From the NCBI RefSeq assembly GCF_963675305.1, contig NZ_OY776147.1, positions 248,001-312,000 on the forward strand: a stretch of 64,000 nt of DNA, in the 5' to 3' direction. The translations under genes were made by a program, and so were the position numbers. Positions 1-7,801 of this stretch are shown here, piece by piece (position 1 is the first letter of the stretch; each line of letters opens with the position of its first letter). This stretch comes from an uncultured Hyphomonas sp. GTDB lineage: Bacteria > Pseudomonadota > Alphaproteobacteria > Caulobacterales > Hyphomonadaceae. The notes below the pieces were generated by a model. It was not told where the DNA came from and searched no databases. It saw only the letters and a list, made by a program, of their open reading frames with translations.

Positions 1-2
1 CG

Positions 3-1439
3 CTGATCGGCTCGTTCCTGTCGATTGTCATCATTGCCCGGATCCTGACGCCGGAAGATTATGGCGTGTTCGTCATGGCGCTGATGGTGGTGATGCTGCC
101 CGAGGTGATCGCCTCGGGAACGCTGGGTGATTCCCTCGTCCAGCGGAAGGAATTGCGGCCCGGGCATATCAATTCGGTTTTCCTGCAGTCGATGACGCTC
201 TCCATTGCGGCCTGGGGGCTGCTGGTTCTGCTGGCGCCGTGGATCGCGCACGCTTTCGGTGAGCCGTCGGTTGCGCCGGTCTTGATCGTGACCGGGGCCA
301 TCCTGCCGATCGGCGCTGTGATGTCTGTGCCGGCCGCTATTCTGCAGCGTGATCTGCGTTACAAGGAAATCACCGTCATCGATATTCTGGGGACCATGAC
401 GGCGGCCATTGTTGGCATTGCACTGGCCCTGATGTGGCGGAATGAATGGGCGCTGGTGGGGATGGAACTGTCCCGCCGCGTCGTGCGGGTGTTCGGCTTC
501 CTCTATTTCGCGAAGTGGGCGCCCAGTATCCGCTCCAGCTGGCCGGACTTCCAGGAACTGATCCGGTTCAATCTGGCCAATGGCGCGTCCAAGATCCTGC
601 AGACATTCGACCAGATGCTGCCAAAGACACTGATCGGCATGACGCTCGGCTCGCATGCGGTCGGGCTGTTCAATCTGCCGGAGCGGCTTTTCCAGCAGGC
701 AAACCAGGCTCTGATCGCGCCGTTTGCCGCCGTGGCGATGCCGGTCGCCTCGGCCATGCAGGACAATCGCGAGACGCTTCATCAGGCGATGGACAGCGCC
801 ATCCGGATGTCCGCCTTGCTGGCCTATCCGACCTTCATGGGCGCCTTCGTTGTGGCGCCGGTCGCGATCCCCGTCGTCTTCGGTGAGCAATGGGCGCCGA
901 GTGTCCCGATTTTCCAGATCTATATGGTCATCGGCCTGCGTGCGCCGATCACGGCGATCATTCTGGGCGTGTTCCGCGGCGTTGGCCGGCCGGATGTGGT
1001 GGCGTGGATCACGCTGACCTCGATCATTGCGACCTCCATTCTCCTCGCCTTCACTTATCAGTATGGCATCGTGGCCATCGCACTGGGCCTCCTGGCCAAG
1101 CAGGTGATCACGTTCGTGCTGAGTACCTGGATGATCCAGCGCGTGGTCGGGTTCACGGTCATCCGCCAGCTGCTTGCGGGGTCGGCGGCCTTCTTTGCCT
1201 CCTGTGTCATGGGGCTTGCCGTCTGGCTGTTCATGGATTTCGTGCCGGATCTCGCCCATCCGCTGCTCCATGTAGTCGCCACAATCGTGCTGGGGGCGCT
1301 GATCTATCCGGTGGCGCTGTACTTCTTCATGCCCCGCCTTGGCCGTCACATCCTGAGGGCAGTACGCATCCTCCTGTCGGGCCAGCCGCGCGAGGCGCTC
1401 AAAACAGTCCGCGGCGCCCTGACAGAGCAGGGGATCTGA
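3..1439 (+). CDS. Wzx/RfbX-like polysaccharide flippase (5' end outside window)
   Basis: Multi-pass inner-membrane protein of the MOP/polysaccharide-exporter superfamily, expected to flip undecaprenyl-linked glycans to the periplasm. The frame is open from the first bases, and the motif ARILTPEDYGVF, typical of the first helices of this family, lies at about nucleotides 36-74, so the true start is upstream. About 478 residues are visible, nearly a full-length family member, with roughly a dozen hydrophobic segments. The ATG at 78 is internal. No glycosyltransferase follows immediately; the next gene is an opposing tRNA. The substrate cannot be read from sequence. It may serve the polysaccharide locus that begins about 6 kb downstream, but that is inference. 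Confidence 0.85.
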   Translation: MIGSFLSIVIIARILTPEDYGVFVMALMVVMLPEVIASGTLGDSLVQRKELRPGHINSVFLQSMTLSIAAWGLLVLLAPWIAHAFGEPSVAPVLIVTGAILPIGAVMSVPAAILQRDLRYKEITVIDILGTMTAAIVGIALALMWRNEWALVGMELSRRVVRVFGFLYFAKWAPSIRSSWPDFQELIRFNLANGASKILQTFDQMLPKTLIGMTLGSHAVGLFNLPERLFQQANQALIAPFAAVAMPVASAMQDNRETLHQAMDSAIRMSALLAYPTFMGAFVVAPVAIPVVFGEQWAPSVPIFQIYMVIGLRAPITAIILGVFRGVGRPDVVAWITLTSIIATSILLAFTYQYGIVAIALGLLAKQVITFVLSTWMIQRVVGFTVIRQLLAGSAAFFASCVMGLAVWLFMDFVPDLAHPLLHVVATIVLGALIYPVALYFFMPRLGRHILRAVRILLSGQPREALKTVRGALTEQGI

Positions 1440-1487
1440 CCCGGCGTCCCGATCGTCCCTGGCGGGGCCTGTCTGCAGTGAAAAAGC

Positions 1488-1564
1488 TGGCGCACCCAAG
1501 AGGATTCGAACCTCTGACCTCTGCCTTCGGAGGGCAGCGCTCTATCCAGCTGAGCTATGGGTGC
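1488..1564 (-). tRNA. tRNA-Arg (anticodon CCG)
   Basis: Read on the minus strand, a complete cloverleaf: acceptor GCACCCA pairs with TGGGTGC, the D-arm contains AGCTCAGCTGGATAGAG, the anticodon stem CTGCC/GGCAG encloses loop CTCCGAA with anticodon CCG, and the T-arm contains GGTTCGAATCC. The discriminator is G and the CCA end is encoded in the DNA (1488-1490). It reads CGG arginine codons. No integrase or partial duplicate lies nearby, so there is no sign of use as an attachment site. Confidence 0.95.
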
Positions 1565-1579
1565 CAAGCCGAGGCCGGT

Positions 1580-1607
1580 GAATAAGCCAAGCTGGCGCGC
1601 AGTGCAA
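1580..1607 (-). promoter_or_regulatory. Candidate promoter of tRNA-Arg
   Basis: On the minus strand TTGCAC (1602-1607) and TTATTC (1580-1585) are separated by 16 bases and end about 16 bases before the mature tRNA 5' end. The -35 is good and the -10 only fair. Position is the main support. Confidence 0.3.
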
Positions 1608-1705
1608 TGGCGCAGTGCCGCTGTCGGCGGGTGCAGTTGCGGTGCTTCCCCGGCGGGGAGGGCCGGTCTAGGGTGCCGACGATTGGGCAGAAGAGGTTTT
1701 TCTCC

Positions 1706-2704
1706 ATGAAGCGTGCGGGTTGGGCGGCATTTGCCGCCACGGCGATGATGCTGGTTGTGGCTGCGTGCGGTGGCGGCGGCACGGTCGAAGACAAGCCGGA
1801 GCTTTCCCCGGAAGCCGAACGCGCCGCGCGCGTGGCAGAGCAGGAGGCGCTTTACGAGGCTGCCCTTGCCGCGGCGGAGGCGAGCCGCGGCGCAGGCGAA
1901 CCGGCGGTCTGGACGCTGGCCGACGAGGACACGACGATCTACATCATGGGCACGGTCCATTTGCTGCGCCCGGAGCTCGACTGGCGATCCGACGAGATCG
2001 ACATCGCCCTGAACGAGGCCGGCACGCTGGTCTTTGAGACCGATGTGTCGAGCCCGGAAGCGGCTCGTGAGATGATGAACTTCATCAGCACCCATGCCGT
2101 CTTCACCGATGGCCGCCAGCTGACCAGCCTTCTGGACAAGTCCGAACAGGCCGAACTTCAGGCGGCGCTCGATTATCTCGATTATCCCCTTGGGGCGATG
2201 CAGACGTTCCGGCCCTGGTATGCGGCGGTGAACTTGTCGGTCCTGCAGATGCAGAAGGACGGCTTCGACCCCTCTGCCGGTGTGGAGCAGGTGCTGGAGC
2301 GGGAAGGCAAGGCGGCCGGCAAGAACTTTGCCTATCTCGAAACCATCGAGGAACAGCTCGGCCGCTTCGCGAACCTGCCGGATGACGAGCAGGTCGACTT
2401 CCTGGTTTCCTCCGCAGAGTCGGTGGAGGAGGGGAGCGAGATGCTCGATGTCCTGGTCAGCGAGTGGGAAGATGGCGACGTTAACGGCCTTGCCGCGCTG
2501 ATGTCCAATCCGGAGATGATGGGATCGGAAGCGATCTATGACGCGCTCCTGAAAGACCGCAACGAAGACTGGGTGCCGAAGATCGAAGCCATGCTGGATG
2601 CGCCGGGCACGGTGCTGATCGCCGTCGGCGCCGGGCATCTCGCCGGTGAAGACAGCGTGATCGAACTCCTCCGCGCCGACGGCCATGAGGTCGAAGGCCC
2701 GTAA
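1706..2704 (+). CDS. TraB/GumN family lipoprotein
   Basis: A 332-residue exported protein of the TraB/PrgY/GumN family (PF01963). The ATG at 1706 follows AAGAGG and gives a typical lipoprotein signal ending in VVAAC, so it is preferred over an upstream in-frame start. Family signatures are visible: an IYIMGTVHLL segment early in the mature domain, a central YLETIEEQL segment, and C-terminal LIAVGAGHLAGEDSVIELL. Members are proposed to be metallopeptidase-like, but the bacterial function is not settled. A charged Ala/Glu-rich linker separates the lipid anchor from the domain. It stands alone between the tRNA and an opposing small gene. Confidence 0.85.
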   Translation: MKRAGWAAFAATAMMLVVAACGGGGTVEDKPELSPEAERAARVAEQEALYEAALAAAEASRGAGEPAVWTLADEDTTIYIMGTVHLLRPELDWRSDEIDIALNEAGTLVFETDVSSPEAAREMMNFISTHAVFTDGRQLTSLLDKSEQAELQAALDYLDYPLGAMQTFRPWYAAVNLSVLQMQKDGFDPSAGVEQVLEREGKAAGKNFAYLETIEEQLGRFANLPDDEQVDFLVSSAESVEEGSEMLDVLVSEWEDGDVNGLAALMSNPEMMGSEAIYDALLKDRNEDWVPKIEAMLDAPGTVLIAVGAGHLAGEDSVIELLRADGHEVEGP

Positions 2705-2772
2705 GCCCCAGCACATGCGACGCCCGTGAAGGCGCTTGGTGTGGAGGCTGGATTTTCAGGTCAGGTCCGGGC

Positions 2773-3159
2773 TCAGCTTTCCGGCAGGGGCAGAAGGTAG
2801 GCCGGCGCAACAGACGCAGGCACCTCCATGCGCCGCGCGCGCAAGCGACAGGCCTGCGGGAAGCAAGGCACAAGGGCGGTATAAGCGGGCACAGCCATCC
2901 GCCCGTCGCACGCGGCGGCGAGACGGTCTGAGCCATAGGTGGAAGGTTTCAGGATCGCGTGCTCAGTCTTCTGTCCCGGGATCCATTCGATCCGGACCAG
3001 ATAGACGCGCAAATTCGGCGTCACGCTCCAGCGATACACCACACCCCGGCCATAAGCGGCCCGGATCTGCGCGCGCAGCATCAGCACCTGGACCCAGATC
3101 AGGGGCCAGAGGAAGGCGAGCTGCGGGGGGAACCAGGCGGGAGGATGAAAGAGTGACAT
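2773..3159 (-). CDS. Hypothetical protein with one membrane segment
   Basis: A 128-residue frame I do not recognise as a family. The N-terminal part is hydrophobic and aromatic (PPQLAFLWPLIWVQVLML), suggesting one membrane segment, followed by a basic stretch and a short beta-rich region (VTPNLRVYLVRIEWIPG). Coding is supported by an ATG and a sensible alternation of hydrophobic and charged residues. The plus-strand reading of the same bases is arginine/serine-rich and looks non-coding. It converges with the TraB/GumN gene, leaving 68 bases between them. No function is assigned. Confidence 0.5.
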   Translation of the reverse strand: MSLFHPPAWFPPQLAFLWPLIWVQVLMLRAQIRAAYGRGVVYRWSVTPNLRVYLVRIEWIPGQKTEHAILKPSTYGSDRLAAACDGRMAVPAYTALVPCFPQACRLRARRMEVPASVAPAYLLPLPES

Positions 3160-3325
3160 GACGTGGAATATACGTCAGGCCACGGAGATGTCGGATAAGT
3201 TTGTTTTTGCGGCAATGGTTGCTGCAGGTTCACTGCTGCCAGTTGGTGGATAAGCCCTCGCCATGTGTTGAGATGACTGGCAGAGGATTACATCCGTCTA
3301 CGTCATGACTTTGCATGACCAGCCA

Positions 3326-3360
3326 TGACCATACCGGACTATGGGTGACTATACCGGACT
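3326..3360. repeat. Short tandem repeat at the end of the HisN gene
   Basis: TGAC[C/T]ATACCGGACT occurs at 3326-3340 and again at 3346-3360, a 20-base period with one mismatch over 15 bases. The second copy overlaps the HisN stop codon. The rest of 3160-3348 shows no gene or convincing hairpin. Confidence 0.6.
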
Positions 3361-4170
3361 TGTCTGTGCGGCCGGGGCGAGGAGGGTGAGGGCCTCCTCC
3401 ATGAGGGCGTCGGTGGCGGTGCACAGGACCTGGCCGCCAAGGCTGGCCGGGGCGCCGGTCCAGTCGGTGGCGTGTCCGCCCGCGCCGGTGACGACGGGGA
3501 TCAGGGCGGCGACATCCCAGGGCTGCAGGCCGGACTCTGCCACAAGGTGGACGGTGCCGCCGGCGAGCCGGGCATAGGCATAGGCGTCGAGCCCGTAGCG
3601 GGCGAGCCGGCTGGCGCCGCGCAGGTCGGACCAGACGCCCTGTTCCGGGACGCTGAGGATGAACGGGTCTGTCGTCGAAATCACGGCGCCGGACAGGGAG
3701 GGGACATCGGACACGGTGAGGGGGCTGCGTCCGGCCGGTGTCTGCAGGGCCGCGCCGCCCGGCCAGCCGATATAGCGCTCGCCGAGCACGGGCTGGTCGA
3801 TCACGCCGATCACCGGAAAGCCCATCGGGTCAACGAGGGCAATCAGCGTGGTCCAGACCGGCAGGCCGGCCACGAAGGCCCGCGTGCCATCGACCGGGTC
3901 GAGCACCCAGCGCCAGCCGGAAGAAGAGGGGGTCTCGCCGAATTCCTCGCCGGTAATGCCGTGATGCGGCCGCTCGCGGGCGATGATCTCGCGCATCGCC
4001 TTTTCGGCGGCGCGGTCGGCTTCGGTGACGGGATCGTAGGATTCGCCGGCGCCCGCCTTGTTATCAATATTGCTGAGCGCACGGAAATGCGGCCGGATCG
4101 CTGACCAGGCCGCATCGGCAAGACGGTTCGCCAAAGCGAGGTCTTCGTCGAAATTGAGAACCGAATTCAT
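3349..4170 (-). CDS. hisN: Histidinol-phosphatase, inositol monophosphatase family
   Basis: A 273-residue Mg-dependent phosphatase of the IMPase superfamily, closest in layout to the HisN-type histidinol-phosphatases of alphaproteobacteria and actinobacteria (the step before histidinol dehydrogenase). Metal-site motifs are present: GEEFG at 74-78, DPVDGT at 91-96 and PWDVAA near 217-222, the last holding the third metal aspartate. Length is normal. Substrate choice between histidinol phosphate and inositol phosphate is not certain from motifs alone. No other his gene is adjacent. Confidence 0.85.
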   Translation of the reverse strand: MNSVLNFDEDLALANRLADAAWSAIRPHFRALSNIDNKAGAGESYDPVTEADRAAEKAMREIIARERPHHGITGEEFGETPSSSGWRWVLDPVDGTRAFVAGLPVWTTLIALVDPMGFPVIGVIDQPVLGERYIGWPGGAALQTPAGRSPLTVSDVPSLSGAVISTTDPFILSVPEQGVWSDLRGASRLARYGLDAYAYARLAGGTVHLVAESGLQPWDVAALIPVVTGAGGHATDWTGAPASLGGQVLCTATDALMEEALTLLAPAAQTSPV

Positions 4171-4228
4171 GCTGACCAGCTAGGCCCCAAGCAACCGGGC
4201 CGGTCAAGCATGGAAAGGTTAAGCCGGA

Positions 4229-4624
4229 TCAGGCAGCGCCGTGACCGGAAGAGTCGCCTTCAAGCGCCTTGGCCAGTTCGAGCAGGCGGCGGCGCGGACG
4301 TTCGTCCAGGCGATAATAGGCGCGGACCAGTTCCAGCGTTTCCTTCTGGCTGAGGATGTCGCTTTCGAGGCGCTCGGCGTCATTGGCGGCATCCGGGGTG
4401 CCGGCGGCGGGCATGCCGTCGAAGAAATACTGGACGGACACGTTCATCGCCTTGGCCAGTTCATAGAGGCGCGAGGCGGTGATGCGGTTGGCGCCGCACT
4501 CATATTTCTGGATCTGCTGGAAGCGTACGCCCACCTGGCTCGCGAGGTCCTGCTGGGTCATGCCCAGAAGGCGGCGGCGGCGGCGCAGGCGTTTGCCAAC
4601 GTGCAGGTCTGTTTCATCAGCCAT
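4229..4624 (-). CDS. XRE-family transcriptional regulator
   Basis: A 131-residue cytoplasmic DNA-binding protein. The ATG at 4624 is preceded by GGAG at nine bases and starts just before the domain, so it is preferred over an upstream in-frame start at 4699. Residues about 8-70 form a Cro/C1 helix-turn-helix (GMTQQDLASQVGV, then QIQKYECGANRI), preceded by an arginine-rich run. The C-terminal half is helical and charged and could dimerise. Similar regulators are common in Caulobacter relatives; the target is unknown. The region upstream contains a probable small RNA on the other strand. Confidence 0.85.
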   Translation of the reverse strand: MADETDLHVGKRLRRRRRLLGMTQQDLASQVGVRFQQIQKYECGANRITASRLYELAKAMNVSVQYFFDGMPAAGTPDAANDAERLESDILSQKETLELVRAYYRLDERPRRRLLELAKALEGDSSGHGAA

Positions 4625-4774
4625 AGTCAAATACTCCGGGCGGTCTCTGCTTGGGACAGGGGCTGTCCCGTTTCGGTGTTTGCGGCTGATGTCTCGCAAA
4701 CGGCGTGCCGGAAGGCATGACTGCCCAATTCCCGGGCAGTTTTATGAAATTTCATACCTGCGTCAGCCTGTCCC

Positions 4775-4802
4775 TTGCTCGTTTGTGCATCGCAGCATAA
4801 AT
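4775..4802 (+). promoter_or_regulatory. Candidate promoter for the small RNA
   Basis: TTGCTC (4775-4780) and ATAAAT (4797-4802) are 16 bases apart, which would start transcription near 4808, just before the first hairpin of the RNA candidate. The match is moderate. The overlapping TGCATCGCAGCA is TGC-rich and partly symmetric and might bind a regulator. Confidence 0.3.
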
Positions 4803-4805
4803 CTG

Positions 4806-4886
4806 GCCTTGCACTTCGGTGCAGACGCCTCTGGCGTTTCCTCCCTTTGACTTTACGGCCGCGCTTCACAGCGCGGCCCTTTTTTT
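4806..4886 (+). ncRNA. Candidate small RNA with three hairpins
   Basis: About 80 bases with no open frame but dense structure. Hairpin 1 is TGCAC-TTCG-GTGCA (4810-4823), a stable UUCG tetraloop. Hairpin 2 is ACGCC-TCT-GGCGT (4825-4837). Then comes an unpaired pyrimidine stretch containing TTCCTCCC (4838-4845), followed by the terminator hairpin and T run. The free CCTCC could pair with Shine-Dalgarno sequences, as in several alphaproteobacterial trans-acting RNAs; that role is inference. No protein gene lies upstream on this strand that would need the terminator. Known family membership cannot be checked here. Confidence 0.45.
4857..4886 (+). terminator. Strong rho-independent terminator
   Basis: A perfect 8-base stem GGCCGCGC/GCGCGGCC around a six-base loop is followed by C and seven T residues. 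It is among the clearest intrinsic terminators in the window and lies in a region without an upstream plus-strand protein gene. Confidence 0.9.
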
Positions 4887-5111
4887 GGCCGGAAGGTCAA
4901 ATCTACTGTATTTATTGGGTATTTTACGTCTCCTGTGCGTTCAAATGAGCGCTTTTCTGTCGTTCTGACCGGGCCGGGCGCCGGATAGGCGCGCCTCTAG
5001 GGCCATTAACCAAGGTTTCTGCCTGGCTGGCCGGACCCAATAAAGACCGTGCAATGCTGGCCTGCGAGGCTGCATGGATACCTTTTCGCAAAAATGCGGG
5101 CAGGTGAAAAA

Positions 5112-6029
5112 TTACACCTTTGGCAGGATCAGCGCCGTATCCAGCAATCCGGAGATAACTGTTTCAATCGCGCCGGCCAGGTCGTCGAACCGGTCCAGGC
5201 GTTCGACGGCCTGCTCATCCATGTAGAGGCCGCGATTGATCTCGATCTGCAGCGCATGGACGCCGCGCCGGGGCTTGCCATAGCGCCGGGTCGTGTAGCC
5301 GCCGGCATAGGGCGCGTTGCGCGCGACGCTGAAGCCGAGCTCGCGGAAGGCCCGCTCGGCCCGGCTGGTCAGGCGCGGATCGCAGGAGGCGCCGAACCGG
5401 TCGCCCAATACAATGTCTGCCAGCGCCCGGCGGCCCGGCTGGACCGACGGCATGGAGTGGCAGTCGATCAGCACGGCATGGCCATGGGTGTCTCGCAGGG
5501 CGGCCAGCTCATCGCCGAGGCAGGCATGATAGGCGTCATGTATATGGGCCAGGCGCGCTTCGCCTTCTTCGCGGGTCAGGCGGCGGCTGTAGATCTCGGT
5601 CCCGCCGGCGGCGACGCGGGGCAGGCAGCCGAGCCCGGCTTCCACTCTCGCTGTCGGCATGCCGCAGGTGCGGGGCGGGGGACCGTCGAACATGGAGGCG
5701 TCCAGTTCGCGCGGGTCGCGGTTGAGGTCTGCCACCGAGCGGCCATAGCAGGCGGCCAGCAGCGTCGCCCCGGCGGCCGGCGCGGACGCGAACAATTCTT
5801 CTATAAAGGCATCTTCGGTGCGGCGCAGGTCCATCACCGGCACCCGCAGCGCTTCCAGCATGCTTTCGGGATAGAGCGAGCCGGAATGCGGGGAGGCGAA
5901 CACGAAAGGCGCCGGCTGTCCGGCAGGCCGGGTCAGCGTGTAGGCCGGTCCGAAGGATTCCACGCCGCGCGGGCCCGTCCTGACAGGTAAGGGGGCCGGA
6001 TCGAGGGAAAGGGGCGGGGTCGGGCGCAT
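5112..6029 (-). CDS. N-formylglutamate amidohydrolase family protein
   Basis: A 305-residue member of the PF05013 family, zinc-type hydrolases that release formate from N-formylglutamate in histidine breakdown. Visible conserved blocks are FASPHSGSLYP, DLNRDPRELD and the LIDCHSMPS segment, whose histidines and acidic residues fit a metal site. The start at 6029 begins MRPTPP; further upstream the frame runs into the divergent promoter and cpdR. No hut genes are adjacent, so the in vivo substrate is open. It is divergent from cpdR, a neighbourhood I recall from other alphaproteobacteria but cannot verify here. Confidence 0.85.
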   Translation of the reverse strand: MRPTPPLSLDPAPLPVRTGPRGVESFGPAYTLTRPAGQPAPFVFASPHSGSLYPESMLEALRVPVMDLRRTEDAFIEELFASAPAAGATLLAACYGRSVADLNRDPRELDASMFDGPPPRTCGMPTARVEAGLGCLPRVAAGGTEIYSRRLTREEGEARLAHIHDAYHACLGDELAALRDTHGHAVLIDCHSMPSVQPGRRALADIVLGDRFGASCDPRLTSRAERAFRELGFSVARNAPYAGGYTTRRYGKPRRGVHALQIEINRGLYMDEQAVERLDRFDDLAGAIETVISGLLDTALILPKV

Positions 6030-6190
6030 CGCACCTATCGTTTGCCTGTTCGTGCCAAGGTCAAGCCCTTCCAAGCGTCTTGGGCAGCGGCAAGGTAAAA
6101 AAGACAGCGCGAATTCCGCAAAATTCACCCATGATTTACCCGGATCACTGTTTATGCTTAGGCTTATCGGACGGACGAAGGGGGCCCCAG

Positions 6191-6550
6191 GTGACCAAGA
6201 TCCTGCTGGCTGAAGATGATGATTCCATGCGCGCCTTCCTGGCTGCGGCGCTGCGCCGTGCCGGGCACGAAGTGCAGGACTATGCCGACGGCGAGACAGC
6301 CCTCGCTGCACTTGAGCGCGAAGTGTTCGACCTGCTGCTGACCGACATTGTGATGCCGGGCCTCGACGGGATTGAGCTTGCCCGCCGCGGGGCCGAGCTC
6401 GACCCGGCCATGAAGATCGTCTTCATCACGGGCTTTGCCGCTGTGGCGCTGTCGTCCGGAGCGCCGACGCCAGCGGGCGCCAAAGTCCTGTCGAAGCCGT
6501 TCCACCTGCGGGAAATCGTCGAGGAAGTCGACAAGGTGATGGCGGCCTGA
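6191..6550 (+). CDS. cpdR: CpdR-type single-domain response regulator
   Basis: A 119-residue stand-alone receiver domain. In Caulobacter, unphosphorylated CpdR primes the ClpXP protease at the pole to degrade CtrA and other substrates; phosphorylation through CckA-ChpT blocks this. Seen here: ILLAEDDDSMRAFL at the start, the acceptor Asp52 in LLTDIVMPGLDG, FITGFAAVAL, and the lysine in VLSKPFHLREIVEEVD, all characteristic of CpdR rather than CheY. The GTG at 6191 follows a G-rich ribosome-binding site and gives the usual length. The protein ends in Ala-Ala. Confidence 0.92.
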   Translation: MTKILLAEDDDSMRAFLAAALRRAGHEVQDYADGETALAALEREVFDLLLTDIVMPGLDGIELARRGAELDPAMKIVFITGFAAVALSSGAPTPAGAKVLSKPFHLREIVEEVDKVMAA

Positions 6551-6628
6551 GGGGCGGCAATTCCTGAATTCTGCCCTGAAAAACAATTGGCCCGGTCTTG
6601 AAACCCGGCATTTTCATACCCATCGTTA

Positions 6629-6651
6629 CAATATTGGTGATGCCAATATTG
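6629..6651. promoter_or_regulatory. TetR operator, perfect inverted repeat
   Basis: CAATATTGG (6629-6637) and CCAATATTG (6643-6651) form a perfect nine-base dyad with a five-base spacer, 23 bases before the TetR start. Its AT-richness stands out from the surroundings. Size, symmetry and position are those of a TetR-family operator, so autorepression is likely. Confidence 0.75.
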
Positions 6652-6674
6652 CTGACGCATGGAGGAAATGCCTG

Positions 6675-7316
6675 ATGGCCGAGACCAGCCCCTCACCCCG
6701 CCGCGGCCGCCCACGCAGCTTCGATCCGCATGAAGTGATGCAGCAGGTGCAGGACGCCTTCTGGAAAGGCGGCTTTGAAGGCACCTCGATCGGCGACCTG
6801 GCCGGCGCCACGGGCCTCAACCGGCCGAGCCTGTACGGCGCGTTCGGCGACAAGCACGCCCTTTATATCCAGGCCCTGCAGCAATATCGCGACGCCACCC
6901 AGGCGGCCGGCCGCAAGATTCTCGAAGACGCGCCGACCCTGCGCACCGCGCTGGAAGACCTCTTCCGCGCCGCGATCCGCCTCTATACCGACGATGAAGA
7001 GGCGCGCGGCTGTTTCGTCGCCAGCACGGCCCCGCCCGAAGCCATGCGCGACACGACCGTGCGCCGGGAACTCGCCGTCACGAATGACAGCCTGGACGAG
7101 ATGTTCGAAGCGCGGATCGCGCGGGCCCAGGCAGAGGGGGAGGCCTGCACCGGCCTGCCGCCGGACGAGGCCGCCCGGATCGCTTCGGCTGTGCTGCATT
7201 CCTTGTCTGTCCGGGCGCGGGCAGGGGCCTCGAGACGGGCTTTGCATGCGCTGGCACAGAGCGCGGTGGACCTGCTGGCGCAGGCGCCGGAGACGGGTCG
7301 CAGCGAAGGCCGCTGA
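6675..7316 (+). CDS. TetR/AcrR family transcriptional regulator
   Basis: A 213-residue repressor. The N-terminal helix-turn-helix spans about residues 15-62 (FEGTSIGDLAGATGLNRPSL, then YGAFGDKHALY), preceded by a basic RRGRPR arm. The C-terminal helical domain (EEARGCFVASTAPPEAMRD and following) resembles the ligand-binding domain of regulators of oxidoreductase or efflux genes. The start follows GGAGG. A perfect palindrome lies just upstream. No obvious target gene follows: the next feature is a tRNA, so either it controls only itself here or the target is elsewhere. Confidence 0.88.
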   Translation: MAETSPSPRRGRPRSFDPHEVMQQVQDAFWKGGFEGTSIGDLAGATGLNRPSLYGAFGDKHALYIQALQQYRDATQAAGRKILEDAPTLRTALEDLFRAAIRLYTDDEEARGCFVASTAPPEAMRDTTVRRELAVTNDSLDEMFEARIARAQAEGEACTGLPPDEAARIASAVLHSLSVRARAGASRRALHALAQSAVDLLAQAPETGRSEGR

Positions 7317-7322
7317 AGACGC

Positions 7323-7351
7323 TTGACGCAGGCGCGCCGATTGTCCATTAC
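7323..7351 (+). promoter_or_regulatory. Candidate promoter of tRNA-Val
   Basis: TTGACG (7323-7328) is followed after 17 bases by CATTAC (7346-7351), about 45 bases before the tRNA. The -35 matches well and the -10 is weak. It overlaps the extreme end of the region after the TetR gene. Confidence 0.35.
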
Positions 7352-7396
7352 CCACGCTTCCTGACGGGCCCCGCCGTTCTTGAACGGGCCCCGGAC

Positions 7397-7471
<75 letters not shown>

Positions 7472-7801
7472 TTCCATCTCCTCAAACGGATTTCCCGGGA
7501 CGCTGACGCGGTCATTCCTGCGCCTTCCAATCAGGCCAGACCCCATTCGCCTTCAGGTGGGATGTGCCGTGTCGGGAACCTGTCCGGGATTCGTCCATGA
7601 GGCGAATTATCGGGATTCAGGTCCCATCAGGGGATTTACCTTGGCGTGGCCCGGTTTTCGGGCGAATGTGGTGCCTCAAGTGCGCCAATTCAGAGCGCCC
7701 GGGTGGGGAAATCTGCGGCACGTCATTTGCAGACCCGGAAAAGTAGATTCGCGCGGAGGCTGGACGTTTCCGCGCATGACTGTTCAGGAGTGGAGATTAT
7801 C
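7472..7801. other. 330-base intergenic region before the polysaccharide locus
   Basis: No credible gene; the plus-strand open frame reading into the epimerase is cysteine/proline-rich and has no ribosome-binding site. It contains a short hairpin GCCCG-GTTTT-CGGGC (7649-7663) and a sigma-54-like promoter at 7716-7731. The remainder could hold activator sites but none can be named. Confidence 0.6.
7716..7731 (+). promoter_or_regulatory. Sigma-54-like promoter before the GDP-mannose 3,5-epimerase gene
   Basis: CGGCACGTCATTTGCA matches the sigma-54 consensus TGGCACG-N4-TTGCA with one mismatch. GG (7717-7718) and GC (7729-7730) are separated by exactly ten bases, as sigma-54 requires. Transcription would begin near 7742, leaving a leader of about 60 bases before the ATG at 7802. 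Confidence 0.6.

Larger units (their letters stand above)
4625..5111. other. 487-base intergenic region
   Basis: No convincing protein gene. On the plus strand it holds three hairpins ending in a strong terminator (4806-4886), described separately. A TTAACC half-site resembling CtrA sites lies at 5006-5011 with no gene clearly downstream. The rest (4890-5110) shows no recognisable structure. A possible 18-codon ATG frame at 4744-4800 has no convincing ribosome-binding site. Confidence 0.6.

Noticed and set aside
1346..2716. A 456-codon minus-strand open frame crossing the tRNA-Arg
   Set aside because: Covers a tRNA and is antisense to the TraB/GumN gene.
3160..3348. A gene in the 189-base gap before hisN
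   Set aside because: Only short frames without ribosome-binding sites; the short tandem repeat is the only structure.
4744..4800. An 18-codon ATG frame upstream of the small RNA, possible leader peptide
   Set aside because: No convincing ribosome-binding site, no regulatory codon run, and it overlaps the likely promoter of the RNA candidate.
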